The notes under the pieces were generated by a model. The model saw nothing but the letters and a program-made list of their open reading frames with translations, was not told where the DNA came from and did not search any database. The position numbers and the translations under genes were made by a program. Source: an uncultured Geobacteraceae bacterium (GTDB lineage: Bacteria; Desulfobacterota; Desulfuromonadia; Geobacterales; Pseudopelobacteraceae). From it: a stretch of 14,510 nucleotides of DNA. The stretch covers positions 1-14,510 of the forward strand of contig CAIRND010000201.1 in assembly GCA_903879825.1 (NCBI GenBank), written 5' to 3'. Numbering within the stretch: position 1 is the stretch's first letter; every line of letters begins with the position of its first letter. Of this stretch, positions 7,846 through 14,476 are shown piece by piece.

Positions 7846-8490
7846 CTATTTAGGAACGCTTTCCCAGTCCTTCAGGAATTTTTCGATACCGGCATCGGTC
7901 AACGGGTGCTTGGCTAGCTGGATCATAACCGAGTAGGGAATCGTGGCAACGTCTGCGCCGATCAGGGCCGAGTCGAGAACGTGAATCGGGTTGCGTACGC
8001 TGGCGACGATGATTTCGGCCATATAGCCATAGTTGTCAAAAATTGTGCGGATATCTTCGATGATTCCCATACCATCCTGGGAAATGTCATCAAGTCGTCC
8101 AACAAAGGGTGATACGTAGGTGGCGCCCGCTTTAGCAGCCAGAAGTGCCTGCATGGCAGTAAAAATCAGAGTTACATTGGTCTTGATTCCCTTGTCGGAG
8201 AGAGCTTTACAGGCTTTGAGTCCTTCAGGGGTCATTGGCAATTTGACGACAATGTTCTTGTGGATTTTTGCCAGCTCTTTGCCTTCTTTGATCATGCCTG
8301 GTGCATCCAGGGCAATTACTTCAGCTGAAATCGGACCGTCAACAATGGAAACGATTTCCTTGATGACATCCTTGAATTTGCGGCCTGATTTGGCGATCAG
8401 TGACGGATTAGTTGTTACGCCGTCTACCAGTCCGAGTGCGTGTGCTTCTCTGATTTCCTTTACATCTGCTGTGTCGATAAAAAATTTCAT
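7846..8490 (-). CDS. tal: Transaldolase, short TalC/MipB-type
   Basis: This 214-residue TIM-barrel class I aldolase belongs to the short transaldolase/fructose-6-phosphate aldolase family and moves dihydroxyacetone units in the pentose phosphate pathway. The N-terminus MKFFIDTADVKEI and DGVTTNPSLIAKSG (23-36) are canonical. The Schiff-base lysine is Lys83 in VVKLPMT, and TNVTLIF is at 104-110. The motif SPFVGRLDDIS (127-137) carries Phe129 where fructose-6-phosphate aldolases have Tyr, which favours true transaldolase activity. ATG 8490 follows a strong GGAGGA Shine-Dalgarno. It is the last gene of the folK-YHS-tal unit, 14 bases after the YHS gene, with a terminator just downstream. In an anaerobe without an obvious oxidative pentose branch it would help make pentoses from hexose and triose phosphates. 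Confidence 0.95.
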   Translation of the reverse strand: MKFFIDTADVKEIREAHALGLVDGVTTNPSLIAKSGRKFKDVIKEIVSIVDGPISAEVIALDAPGMIKEGKELAKIHKNIVVKLPMTPEGLKACKALSDKGIKTNVTLIFTAMQALLAAKAGATYVSPFVGRLDDISQDGMGIIEDIRTIFDNYGYMAEIIVASVRNPIHVLDSALIGADVATIPYSVMIQLAKHPLTDAGIEKFLKDWESVPK

Positions 8491-8504
8491 GGTGTTCCTC
8501 CGAT

Positions 8505-8768
8505 TTATGATGGTGAAGAATGGTCAAGCTGTTCGCGATATTTTTCTAGGCAATTCATGGAACAAAAATGGTGGCGTTTGCCATCGTGCCTGCCGATGAT
8601 GGCCTCTTTTTCAGATATATAAACCCCGCAGACCGGGTCACGGTAAGTCTCCTCGCTGGAATCACGGTTTTCTGCTGCTTTCTGCAGAGGTTTTTTTGCG
8701 GAGGTCAGCGAAATAATGATGCGGTAACCGATGTAGAACAGCAGGCCCATAACCAAAAATCTGATCAC
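8505..8768 (-). CDS. Small membrane-anchored YHS/TRASH-like protein
   Basis: This is an 87-residue protein with one N-terminal transmembrane helix (about residues 3-20), a short charged linker, and a YHS/TRASH-like domain. The domain shows DPVCGVYISEKEA (44-56) and HHFCSMNCLEKY (66-77), with Cys47, Cys69 and Cys73 as a likely metal-binding set. Such domains are linked to heavy-metal binding, but the role of this small anchored form is not known to me. The start overlaps the folK stop as ATGA, and transaldolase follows after 14 bases, so it is a genuine operon member. The domain probably faces the cytoplasm if the helix acts as an N-out anchor, but the topology is not settled by sequence. Confidence 0.85.
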   Translation of the reverse strand: MIRFLVMGLLFYIGYRIIISLTSAKKPLQKAAENRDSSEETYRDPVCGVYISEKEAIIGRHDGKRHHFCSMNCLEKYREQLDHSSPS

Positions 8769-9271
8769 AATTGTTTCCCCGATACTAATTTGACGACCGT
8801 CTCGTCGGATTTCAGCGAATCAAGAAGTTCCTGTACACTCTTCCCGGTCAGGGGATGTACAAGGTCAGGTGCTATCTCACAGAGCGGCTGGAGAACAAAG
8901 AGTCGTTCAGACAGACGGGGATGTGGGACGATAAGATCTGCTTCGCTGATAGTACTGTCCCCGCACAGCAGCAGGTCAAGATCCATTCTACGGGGGCCCT
9001 GATGAATTGTCCTGACGCGCTTGAATGTTTCATCCTCGATTCGCAGCAGGTGGGTCAACAGTGTACGGGCATCAAGACCGGTTGAGAGTCTGAGCACGGC
9101 ATTGTAGAAGGCATCCTGGTTTACATTGCCAACCGGTGATGTTTCATAAAAGGACGAGAGCGCGGTTACGCGGCTTTTCGGGACCTTGGCAAGTTCGGCA
9201 ACGGCTCGCAACAGATTAAGCTCACGATCACCGAGATTTGAACCAAGTGCTATGTAGGCGTCAATTTCCAC
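8765..9271 (-). CDS. folK: HPPK, folate biosynthesis pyrophosphokinase
   Basis: This 168-residue enzyme transfers pyrophosphate from ATP to 6-hydroxymethyl-7,8-dihydropterin in folate synthesis. Visible are IALGSNLGDR (7-16), the SSFYETSPVGNVNQDAFYN block (39-57), the HPPK signature GPRRMDLDLL (92-101) with the Mg-binding Asp97 and Asp99, and PHPRLSERLFVLQPL (116-130). The start is GTG 9271: upstream in frame there is a stop (TGA) and no start codon before it, and no Met follows before the conserved core. There is no Shine-Dalgarno upstream, and the candidate promoter places the transcript start on the GTG itself, so the mRNA may be leaderless. The 3' end overlaps the YHS gene by four bases. 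Confidence 0.96.
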   Translation of the reverse strand: MEIDAYIALGSNLGDRELNLLRAVAELAKVPKSRVTALSSFYETSPVGNVNQDAFYNAVLRLSTGLDARTLLTHLLRIEDETFKRVRTIHQGPRRMDLDLLLCGDSTISEADLIVPHPRLSERLFVLQPLCEIAPDLVHPLTGKSVQELLDSLKSDETVVKLVSGKQL

Positions 9272-9277
9272 GGCGAG

Positions 9278-9306
9278 ATTAAAGCATAACGGTCACAGTG
9301 CGTCAA
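9278..9306 (-). promoter_or_regulatory. sigma70 promoter for folK-YHS-tal
   Basis: TTGACG (9306-9301) and TTTAAT (9283-9278) are spaced by exactly 17 bases, with TGC just before the -10 (extended form). Only six bases lie between the -10 and the folK GTG, so initiation at the usual distance would begin on or within the start codon. It lies immediately downstream of the T8 terminator of the candidate small RNA, which would insulate it from upstream transcription. Confidence 0.6.
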
Positions 9307-9324
9307 CCGTAACCCTCCATCTTC

Positions 9325-9365
9325 AAAAAAAACACCCTGATAACTAGGAGGGGAAGTTATCAGGG
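9325..9365 (-). terminator. Strong intrinsic terminator (T8)
   Basis: Arms CCCTGATAACT and AGTTATCAGGG (9335-9345 and 9355-9365) pair perfectly over 11 bp around a 9-base loop. On the minus strand they are followed after two bases by eight T residues. On the plus strand the sequence after the stem has no T run. It terminates either the candidate small RNA or read-through from the epimerase gene, and separates both from folK. Confidence 0.9.
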
Positions 9366-9404
9366 CAAATGAGGATTCGTTGGAATCCTCGCAATCTTTT
9401 CTCT
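9325..9404 (-). ncRNA. Candidate small regulatory RNA, about 80 nt
   Basis: A complete transcription unit can be read on the minus strand. A promoter (9411-9439) predicts a start near 9404. A perfect 8-bp hairpin with a 4-base loop follows (9371-9390). Five bases later a second hairpin (9335-9365, 11-bp perfect stem) ends in eight T residues (9325-9332). The second loop reads TCCCCTCCT, complementary to Shine-Dalgarno-like AGGAGGGGA; C-rich exposed loops of this kind are known in regulatory RNAs that block ribosome binding. The unit holds no open frame of note. Alternatively the second hairpin is simply the terminator of the epimerase operon, which ends about 275 bases upstream. I do not recognise the RNA as a known family. 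Confidence 0.45.
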
Positions 9405-9410
9405 GGTTTA

Positions 9411-9439
9411 AATATATTCTCTTCTCTCATTGTTGGCAA
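9411..9439 (-). promoter_or_regulatory. Candidate sigma70 promoter of the small RNA
   Basis: On the minus strand TTGCCA (9439-9434), a 17-base spacer and TATATT (9416-9411) form a good sigma70 match. The purine at 9404 is a suitable start point. There is no coding sequence between it and the terminator 80 bases on, which is why I read it as an RNA gene. The region is AT-rich, so a chance match is possible. Confidence 0.45.
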
Positions 9440-9471
9440 GAAATACGTTATTCCAGAATTCTGCAAACCTT

Positions 9472-9616
9472 ACCACAGAGTCACAGAGATCACAGAGAAA
9501 AGCATTTATATCCAACACATTATAGCTAATACAATACACGTAGCTTTCATCTTTTAGGTGAACCCTGTTTTTCAAAAAACTCCATATTTTCTCTGTGTTC
9601 TCGGTGACTCTGTGGT
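9472..9616. repeat. 145-bp palindromic element with CACAGAG arms
   Basis: Two 30-base arms (9472-9501 and 9587-9616) are inverted repeats matching at 28 of 30 positions, around an 85-base AT-rich centre. The left arm contains three copies of CACAGAG (9474-9480, 9482-9488, 9491-9497) followed by AAAA; the right arm has the mirror image with two changes. It starts about 25 bases after the epimerase stop. No target-site duplication or transposase is visible. It resembles a small MITE-like or REP-like intergenic repeat; I recall similar CACAGAG-rich repeats in proteobacterial genomes but could not check copies. Confidence 0.8.
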
Positions 9617-9640
9617 TGAAGTTCCGTTGTTGGTTTATCC

Positions 9641-10534
9641 TTAATGTGAGGTATCGTTGCTGCGAGGAACCGATGCCGCGAGCCCCTCGTACATGGTCGT
9701 ATAGCGGAGTTTTACCTTGAGGCGACCCTGCATTCTGCTGTTGTCGACAATCTGCGACTGGCTGACATAGGAGAACATTAGTGGAGACATGGTCAGCCGC
9801 GCTTCATTCAGCGTTACCTGCGGTTGGCGTGGCATGGCGAGCGCGTCGGCACATGCGTTGAAATACGAGGTCATGCTTGATGGGTTACCGTCGCTTACGT
9901 TGAAAATATCTCCACCCACGCCGTTTTCAGCCGCGGCGAGACAGATTGAGGCCAGATCATCGGCATGGATGCGGTTACTTGGGCCGGATTCCTCCTCATT
10001 TAATAGCGGTTGCCCTTGATTGATTTGCATTAACGGCAGTCGTCCCGGGCCATAGATGCCGCTGACCCGGAGTATTACAACCGGCACCTCGTTGGCTGTG
10101 CCATAGTCACGAAAGGCCGCTTCGGCGTCGAGTCGCCGCTTGCCCATTGCCGCTTCGGGGGCGGTCGGGGATTGTTCCGTTACCACACCACCATCAGTGC
10201 CGCTGTAGACAGAGGTCGTGCTCATGTAGATGATCTTTGATGGTTTTTCCGCATCCGACAACTGTGCAATAAAATTTCTGGCCCGACTATCACTAATGCC
10301 ACCGCCGGGAGGAGGCACGAGATAGAAAAGGACACAGTCAGCCAGCGGGAGCGGGGGGAGGTCGGATACATCGTCCAGAGAAGTAACCACGGTGATAAAA
10401 CCTGCCGACTCGAGAGTGGCTGCATGTTCAGACGACCTGACCATGCAGGTGACGTTTGTTCCTGATTCCTGATAGGAGCGTGCGAGCCGCCCACCAATAT
10501 AGCCGCATCCTGCAATAAATATCTTCGTCACCAT
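9641..10534 (-). CDS. Atypical SDR, NAD-dependent epimerase/dehydratase-like
   Basis: This 297-residue Rossmann-fold protein is of the extended/atypical SDR group. The nucleotide-binding glycine motif is IAGCGYIGGRLA (7-18). A strand ends IIYMSTTSVYS (101-111), then LRVSGIYGPGR (155-165), NRIHADDLA (187-195) and FNVSDGNPSS (211-220). The position of the catalytic Tyr in YxxxK is not Tyr here (MGKRRLDAE, 130-138), as in atypical SDRs such as the YeeZ type, so classical oxidoreductase chemistry is doubtful. The substrate is unknown. The frame is open to a GTG at 10546, but ATG 10534 fits the fold start; GGGAG is rather close to it, so GTG 10531 is also possible. It lies 16 bases after the small upstream gene, with which it is probably cotranscribed. 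Confidence 0.88.
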   Translation of the reverse strand: MVTKIFIAGCGYIGGRLARSYQESGTNVTCMVRSSEHAATLESAGFITVVTSLDDVSDLPPLPLADCVLFYLVPPPGGGISDSRARNFIAQLSDAEKPSKIIYMSTTSVYSGTDGGVVTEQSPTAPEAAMGKRRLDAEAAFRDYGTANEVPVVILRVSGIYGPGRLPLMQINQGQPLLNEEESGPSNRIHADDLASICLAAAENGVGGDIFNVSDGNPSSMTSYFNACADALAMPRQPQVTLNEARLTMSPLMFSYVSQSQIVDNSRMQGRLKVKLRYTTMYEGLAASVPRSNDTSH

Positions 10535-10550
10535 TAACTCCCGCACCCTT

Positions 10551-10817
10551 TTACAGCAGAAACGACTTTACTATCGGTGCCATCGCCTCCGGTGCGGATG
10601 CGATCGCTGCCGAACGTTCATCGGCAGTCATAAGCTTTTTGAGGTGTTTCCGGGCTTTCTTGCTGTCTCCTGCGATGGTTTCAGCCATCTTGCAGAGAAT
10701 TCCGATCGGTACTCCGTTACGAAATCCCTGTACCAGTTTTCCAATTTCGTCGCTCCGCTGCTGTTCCGTCCAGGTTTTGAACAGAGCCGCCCCAAGATCA
10801 TTATTTGTTTCAAGCAT
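10551..10817 (-). CDS. Small helical protein of unknown function
   Basis: I do not recognise this 88-residue protein. It is predicted mostly helical and soluble, with a charged middle (KKARKHLKKLMTADERSA, about 53-70), a single Cys42 and a hydrophobic C-terminus (APIVKSFLL). ATG 10817 is preceded by GGAG at eight bases and is preferred over an in-frame Met 13 codons upstream, which would lie in the terminator tract of the preceding gene. It sits only 19 bases after the T tract of the POR terminator and 16 bases before the epimerase, so it is the first gene of a two-gene unit. No signal peptide or membrane helix is seen. Confidence 0.75.
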   Translation of the reverse strand: MLETNNDLGAALFKTWTEQQRSDEIGKLVQGFRNGVPIGILCKMAETIAGDSKKARKHLKKLMTADERSAAIASAPEAMAPIVKSFLL

Positions 10818-10836
10818 GTTAATATCTCCGGAAAAT

Positions 10837-10872
10837 AAAATAAAAAAGCCCCGCAAATTTCTCTGCGGGGCT
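10837..10872 (-). terminator. Intrinsic terminator after the POR gene
   Basis: A GC-rich 9-bp perfect stem (AGCCCCGCA, 10847-10855, with 10864-10872) around an 8-base loop is followed on the minus strand by TTTTTTATTTT. It begins 28 bases after the POR stop codon. No T tract follows on the plus strand. Confidence 0.92.
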
Positions 10873-10874
10873 GG

Positions 10875-10880
10875 ATTGTA
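10875..10880 (-). promoter_or_regulatory. Possible extended -10 promoter for the small gene-epimerase unit
   Basis: TGC-TACAAT on the minus strand (hexamer 10880-10875) is an extended -10 match with only a poor -35 (TAGTTT at 17 bases). It lies between the POR stop and the terminator hairpin. There is no room for a promoter between the terminator and the small gene, so either this site or read-through must supply transcription. Confidence 0.25.
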
Positions 10881-10900
10881 GCACTACTTACGGGCAGAAA

Positions 10901-13900
10901 CTACTTTTTCTCGTACGTCAATGCAGCAAGCTTCTGATAATACTCGAAGCGGCTTGCGGTCCAGGCGGTTGCTTTCTTCATCAGTATTGCTGCCGCTTCC
11001 GGGTTCGACTTCTGCAATACCTTGTAGCGGTTCTCGCCATAGGCGTAGTCCTCGAAAGAGGTCGTCGGGGACTTGCTGTCAAGCTGCAGCGGATTCATAC
11101 CCTCTGCGACCAGAGCCGGATTGTAACGGTATAACGGCCAGTAACCGCTGGATACCGCTTTCCTGTTTTCATCAACACCCTTGGTCATATCAATGCCGTG
11201 GGCGATGCAGTGCGAGTAGGCAATGATGAGTGATGGGCCGTCATAGGCTTCCGCTTCGATGAAGGCTTTAACCACCTGAGCCGGGTTGGACAGTGCTACG
11301 TTGGCTACATATACATTGCCGTAGGCCATTGCCATCATGCCAAGGTCCTTTTTGGCCATTGCCTTGCCACCGGCTGCAAACTGTGCAACAGCGCCGGTTG
11401 GAGTCGATTTTGACGCCTGGCCGCCGGTGTTGGAGTACACTTCGGTATCCAGAACCAGAATGTTGACGTTTTTACCGGACGCGATGACGTGGTCAAGTCC
11501 GCCGTAACCGATGTCATACGCCCATCCGTCGCCACCGACGCACCAGACAGATTTTTTAACCAGGTAATCAGCAAGCGGCAGCAGTTGAACGGCAGCCCGT
11601 TCCTTGCAGCCTTTGAGTGCTTTCTTCAATTTGTCAACACGGCCCCTTTGCAGTTCTATTCCTGCCTGGTTGGACTGGTCGGCAGTAAGAATTTCCTTCA
11701 TAACCGGCAGGGCAGGTTTGCAGGATTTGCAGCTGCAGCTGAGGAGCTCGTTCAGCAGCTCGCGTGCAGATTCGCTGAACTTGTCAACGGCCAATCTCAT
11801 ACCAAAACCGAATTCGGCGTTGTCTTCAAACAGTGAATTCGACCAGGCTGGTCCACGTCCGTCGGCACGCTTGGCCCACGGTGTTGTGGGAAGGTTGCCG
11901 CCGTAGATGGATGTACAGCCGGTGGCGTTGGCAATCATGGCGCGGTCGCCGAACAGCTGGGACAGAAGCTTCAGATATGGTGTCTCGCCACAACCGGCAC
12001 ATGCTCCGGAGAATTCGAAAGTCGGACGTACCAGCTGACTGCCGCGCAGTGTTTCCAACTTGACCTGGGCTGGATCTACGTCAGGCAGCGACAGGAAAAA
12101 GTCAAAATTTGCCGCTTCAGTCGCACGCAGTGGCGCCTGGAACTTCATGTTAATAGCCTTGTGAGTAGGATCTTCCTTGCTCTTGGCCGGACAGTTGTGA
12201 ACACAGGCACCGCAGCCGGTGCAATCTTCGGGAGCAACCTGAAGGGTGAATTTGGACCCTTTGAACTCAGGAAGTTTGCAGTCAACGGACTTGAATGTTG
12301 CCGGGGCTTTCTTGAGCAGTTTTCCGTCATATACTTTCATTCGGATAGTAGCATGTGGGCAGACAAAGGAGCAGATAGCGCATTGGATGCAGAGGTTCTC
12401 ATCCCACACCGGGATGTCAACCGCGATGTTACGCTTCTCGTACTGCGACGTTGCTGTCGGGAATGTGCCGTCTGCCGGTATGAGGGATACGGGCAGATCA
12501 TCGCCGAAGCCGGCAATGATTCGGCCGGTGACTTCCTGGACAAATTTTGGAGCAGTTTTGGCGACAGCTGGTGGCATTTTAAGCTTGCTGGTGGCTTTGG
12601 CCGGTACTTTAACTTCATGGATGTTTTTGAGCGCTTCGTCTACAGCGGCGTTGTTCATGGCAACAACTTTATCGCCTGATTTGCCGTAGCTCTTCTTGAT
12701 GGCGCCCTTGATTTCAGCAATCGCCTGCTCGAGCGGAATGATGTTGGAAATTTTGAAGAAGGCGGTCTGCATGATGACGTTAATACGGGCGCCCAGTCCC
12801 AGTTCTTCGCCCAATTTGATGGCGTTGATCACGTAAAATTTCAGTTTCTTGTCGATGATCTGCTGCTGCACCTCTTTCGGCATCATGTCCCAGACTGTAT
12901 CCTGCTCAAAAGGTGAGCAGAGCAGGAACGTAGCACCTGGCTTGGCTTTGCTGACCATGTCGTATTTCTCCAGGAAGGAGAAATTATGGCAGGCAATGAA
13001 GTCGGCGTTGTCGATCAGGTATGGGGCGTTAATGGCTTTTTTGCCAAAGCGCAGATGTGAAATGGTAATGGTGCCGGCCTTTTTGGAGTCATAGACAAAG
13101 TAGGCCTGGGCGAAGTTCTTTGTGGTCTCGCCGATGATCTTGATGGTGTTCTTGTTGGCGCCGACGGTGCCGTCCGAGCCAAGCCCGTAGAACATGGCTT
13201 CATAGGTGCCGTCCATGGCGGTGCGGAATTCCGGGTTGTAGTCAAGGCTGCAGCCGGTGACATCTTCTTTGATGCCGACGACGAAATGATTTTTTGGTTT
13301 TGCTTTTTTGAGGTTGTCCAGTACTGATTTGGCCATGGCCGGAGTGAACTCCTTGGAACCAAGACCATAGCGACCACCAACAATTTTCGGGTAGCCTTTG
13401 AAGCTGAACTTGCCATCAGCCATCGCTTCGCCAATGGCGGTACGAACGTCCAGATACAGTGGCTCGCCCAGTGAACCAGGCTCTTTTGTACGGTCAAGAA
13501 CAGCGATACTTGTCACTGTTTTCGGCAGGGCCTTGATAAAAGCGTCCAGTGGGAACGGACGGTACAGGTGGACTTTCACGACGCCGACTTTCTCGCCTTT
13601 TTTGACAAGAGTGTTAACGGTCTCCTCAACGGTATCGGCACCCGAACCCATGATAACAACAACCCGTTCGGCGTCTTTGGCGCCGGCATAGTCTACCAGT
13701 TTGTATTTGCGGCCGGTGAGCTTGGCGAATTTGTTCATTTCATCTTGTACGATTTTGATACAGGGTGCGTAATATTGGTTAACTGTTTCGCGACCCTGGA
13801 AGTAGACATCAGGGTTCTGGGCGGTGCCGCGCATTACCGGACGGTCTGGTGAGAGTCCGCGCAGTCGGTGGGCATTTACCAGATCGTCATTCATCATGGA

Positions 13901-14476
13901 GCGCATGTCGTCAAAAGTCAGCTCTTCAACTTTCTGGACTTCGTGCGAGGTGCGGAAGCCGTCGAAGAAATGCAGGAACGGGATTCGGGAGCTGAGAGTG
14001 GCCGCCTGGGAAATCAGGGCAAAGTCCATAACCTCCTGAACGTTGTTGGAGCAGAGCATCGCCCAACCGGTGGAACGGCAGGACATGACGTCGGAATGAT
14101 CGCCGAAGATATTCAGAGCGGCAGCAGAGATTGCCCGGGCAGAAACATGAAAGACGGTGGAGGTTAACTCACCGGCAATCTTGTACATGTTGGGGATCAT
14201 CAGCAACAGACCCTGACTGGCGGTAAAGGTTGTGGTCAGAGCGCCGGATTGCAGGGCGCCGTGCACCGTGCCGGCCGCTCCGCCTTCAGACTGCAGTTCT
14301 GATACCAGCGGGATTGTGCCCCAGATGTTTTTCTCACCTGCGGCGCTCTTGGCATCCGAGATCTCTCCCATAACTGATGACGGGGTAATCGGGTAAATGG
14401 CGATGACTTCGTTGGTGGCGTGTGCCACGTGGGCGGCTGCGGTGTTTCCGTCGATGGTTACCATTTTTCTGCTCAT
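10901..14476 (-). CDS. nifJ: Pyruvate:ferredoxin (flavodoxin) oxidoreductase, homodimeric type
   Basis: This 1191-residue single-chain enzyme reversibly converts pyruvate and CoA to acetyl-CoA, CO2 and reduced ferredoxin, and can run toward pyruvate synthesis during acetate growth. The N-terminal pyruvate domain has YPITPSS (28-34) and TTTFTASQG (81-89), followed by domain II with RPFP (306-309) and a gamma domain (about 425-610) with GLGSDGTVGANK. A two-cluster ferredoxin domain has Cys696/699/702/706 and Cys752/755/758/762. The proximal cluster cysteines are Cys826, Cys829, Cys854 and Cys1090. The TPP site includes GGDGWAYDIGYGG (981-993) and TEVYSNTGGQ (1011-1020). The C-terminal extension that protects the Desulfovibrio africanus enzyme from oxygen is absent. 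An odd CSCKSC motif (914-919) lies in a linker. ATG 14476 follows GAGGAGG; the promoter is beyond the right edge. Confidence 0.98.
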   Translation of the reverse strand: MSRKMVTIDGNTAAAHVAHATNEVIAIYPITPSSVMGEISDAKSAAGEKNIWGTIPLVSELQSEGGAAGTVHGALQSGALTTTFTASQGLLLMIPNMYKIAGELTSTVFHVSARAISAAALNIFGDHSDVMSCRSTGWAMLCSNNVQEVMDFALISQAATLSSRIPFLHFFDGFRTSHEVQKVEELTFDDMRSMMNDDLVNAHRLRGLSPDRPVMRGTAQNPDVYFQGRETVNQYYAPCIKIVQDEMNKFAKLTGRKYKLVDYAGAKDAERVVVIMGSGADTVEETVNTLVKKGEKVGVVKVHLYRPFPLDAFIKALPKTVTSIAVLDRTKEPGSLGEPLYLDVRTAIGEAMADGKFSFKGYPKIVGGRYGLGSKEFTPAMAKSVLDNLKKAKPKNHFVVGIKEDVTGCSLDYNPEFRTAMDGTYEAMFYGLGSDGTVGANKNTIKIIGETTKNFAQAYFVYDSKKAGTITISHLRFGKKAINAPYLIDNADFIACHNFSFLEKYDMVSKAKPGATFLLCSPFEQDTVWDMMPKEVQQQIIDKKLKFYVINAIKLGEELGLGARINVIMQTAFFKISNIIPLEQAIAEIKGAIKKSYGKSGDKVVAMNNAAVDEALKNIHEVKVPAKATSKLKMPPAVAKTAPKFVQEVTGRIIAGFGDDLPVSLIPADGTFPTATSQYEKRNIAVDIPVWDENLCIQCAICSFVCPHATIRMKVYDGKLLKKAPATFKSVDCKLPEFKGSKFTLQVAPEDCTGCGACVHNCPAKSKEDPTHKAINMKFQAPLRATEAANFDFFLSLPDVDPAQVKLETLRGSQLVRPTFEFSGACAGCGETPYLKLLSQLFGDRAMIANATGCTSIYGGNLPTTPWAKRADGRGPAWSNSLFEDNAEFGFGMRLAVDKFSESARELLNELLSCSCKSCKPALPVMKEILTADQSNQAGIELQRGRVDKLKKALKGCKERAAVQLLPLADYLVKKSVWCVGGDGWAYDIGYGGLDHVIASGKNVNILVLDTEVYSNTGGQASKSTPTGAVAQFAAGGKAMAKKDLGMMAMAYGNVYVANVALSNPAQVVKAFIEAEAYDGPSLIIAYSHCIAHGIDMTKGVDENRKAVSSGYWPLYRYNPALVAEGMNPLQLDSKSPTTSFEDYAYGENRYKVLQKSNPEAAAILMKKATAWTASRFEYYQKLAALTYEKK

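Noticed and set aside
9472..9501. CRISPR-like short repeats (CACAGAG)
   Set aside because: The heptamers are spaced by one or two bases and there are no unique spacers, so this is the internal structure of an inverted-repeat arm.
9369..9557. Plus-strand open frame of 62 codons in the folK-epimerase gap
   Set aside because: It runs through the candidate RNA hairpin, its promoter and the left arm of the palindromic repeat. It has no ribosome-binding site and its composition is explained by those elements.
12161..12679. Long plus-strand open frames opposite POR (172 and 147 codons)
   Set aside because: They are antisense shadows of a strongly supported coding sequence with intact iron-sulfur motifs, and their translations carry no recognisable domain.
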